A program made the translations under genes and the position numbers. A DNA stretch of 13,076 nucleotides from Flavobacteriales bacterium UBA5933 (lineage in GTDB: Bacteria; Bacteroidota; Bacteroidia; Flavobacteriales; Weeksellaceae): positions 331 to 13,406 of the forward strand of contig DJDD01000196.1 in NCBI GenBank assembly GCA_002430925.1. The letters run 5' to 3'. The notes beneath the pieces were generated by a model. It ran no database searches. It was not told the origin of the DNA and was given only the letters and a program-made list of their open reading frames with translations. Below, piece by piece: positions 12,975-13,076 of this stretch. Position 1 is the first letter of the stretch. Each line of letters opens with the position of its first letter.

Positions 12975-13046
12975 GGGCAATTGCTACGCAACGCGCTTTC
13001 TCACTATATCTTTTTTTTGATTGTATAGATTTTCATTATTGCATTT
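12975..13046 (-). repeat. Dispersed flavobacterial repeat, copy B
   Basis: Read on the minus strand, this copy has AAATGCAATAATGAAAATC, then AAAAAGATATAGTGAG, then the block AAAGCGCG-(11 nt)-TTGCCCAAA. The two flanks of the block are identical to copy A. The 11-nt centre TTGCGTAGCAA is a 4-bp TTGC/GCAA stem around GTA. It lacks the inner 14-bp inverted repeat of copy A. It lies upstream of the hit gene. Confidence 0.65.
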
Positions 13047-13076
13047 AGATTTCGACATTGAGCATTCTAAGATAAA

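Overview
The window is very AT-rich and reads as chromosomal DNA of a Flavobacteriales bacterium (Weeksellaceae or Flavobacteriaceae type). Three things support this: signal peptides that end in A|Q, candidate -7 promoter boxes of the Bacteroidetes form TAnnTTTG placed 15-19 nt before start codons, and a gene set typical of the group (DoxX, beta-propeller phytase lipoprotein with a TonB-dependent receptor, SulP transporter, tandem GNAT, SanA-like and HIT proteins). No rRNA, tRNA, CRISPR array, insertion sequence or phage gene was seen. Family assignments come from motif recognition, without database searches.

Layout. 189-1522 (minus): a three-gene overlapping operon of a DUF2089 zinc-ribbon/HTH regulator, a two-TM PH-like protein and a Yip1-like five-TM protein. 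1523-1899: non-coding, with a GC-richer dispersed repeat and the terminator of the next operon. 1900-2975 (minus): doxX-def, joined by an ATGA overlap, where the deformylase carries a signal peptide. 3106-3906 (plus): a secreted protein with YD-like repeats, followed by a bidirectional terminator. 4014-7947 (minus): a TonB-dependent receptor and a beta-propeller phytase lipoprotein, a likely phytate-acquisition pair. 8113-10412 (plus): a SulP transporter and a YeeZ-like Rossmann protein. 10383-10496 (minus): a possible 37-aa membrane protein overlapping the end of the YeeZ-like gene. 10497-10987: otherwise gene-poor, with an inverted repeat and two direct-repeat pairs. 10988-11824 (plus): a tandem GNAT protein, ending at a perfect 19-bp bidirectional terminator. 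11868-12912 (minus): hit-sanA. 12975-13046: a second, inverted copy of the dispersed repeat.

How the genes fit together. The receptor/phytase pair is the clearest metabolic unit: phosphate release from phytate at the cell surface and import of a product or metal chelate. The DUF2089/PH/Yip1 cluster looks like a small regulator-plus-membrane-protein module of unknown output. The most notable points are the export-tagged but motif-intact peptide deformylase, the two repeat copies whose central hairpin differs in sequence but keeps pairing around a GNA triloop, the unannotated small membrane ORF, and the DUF2089 module. Much of the rest is ordinary; no defence system or large novel system is visible.
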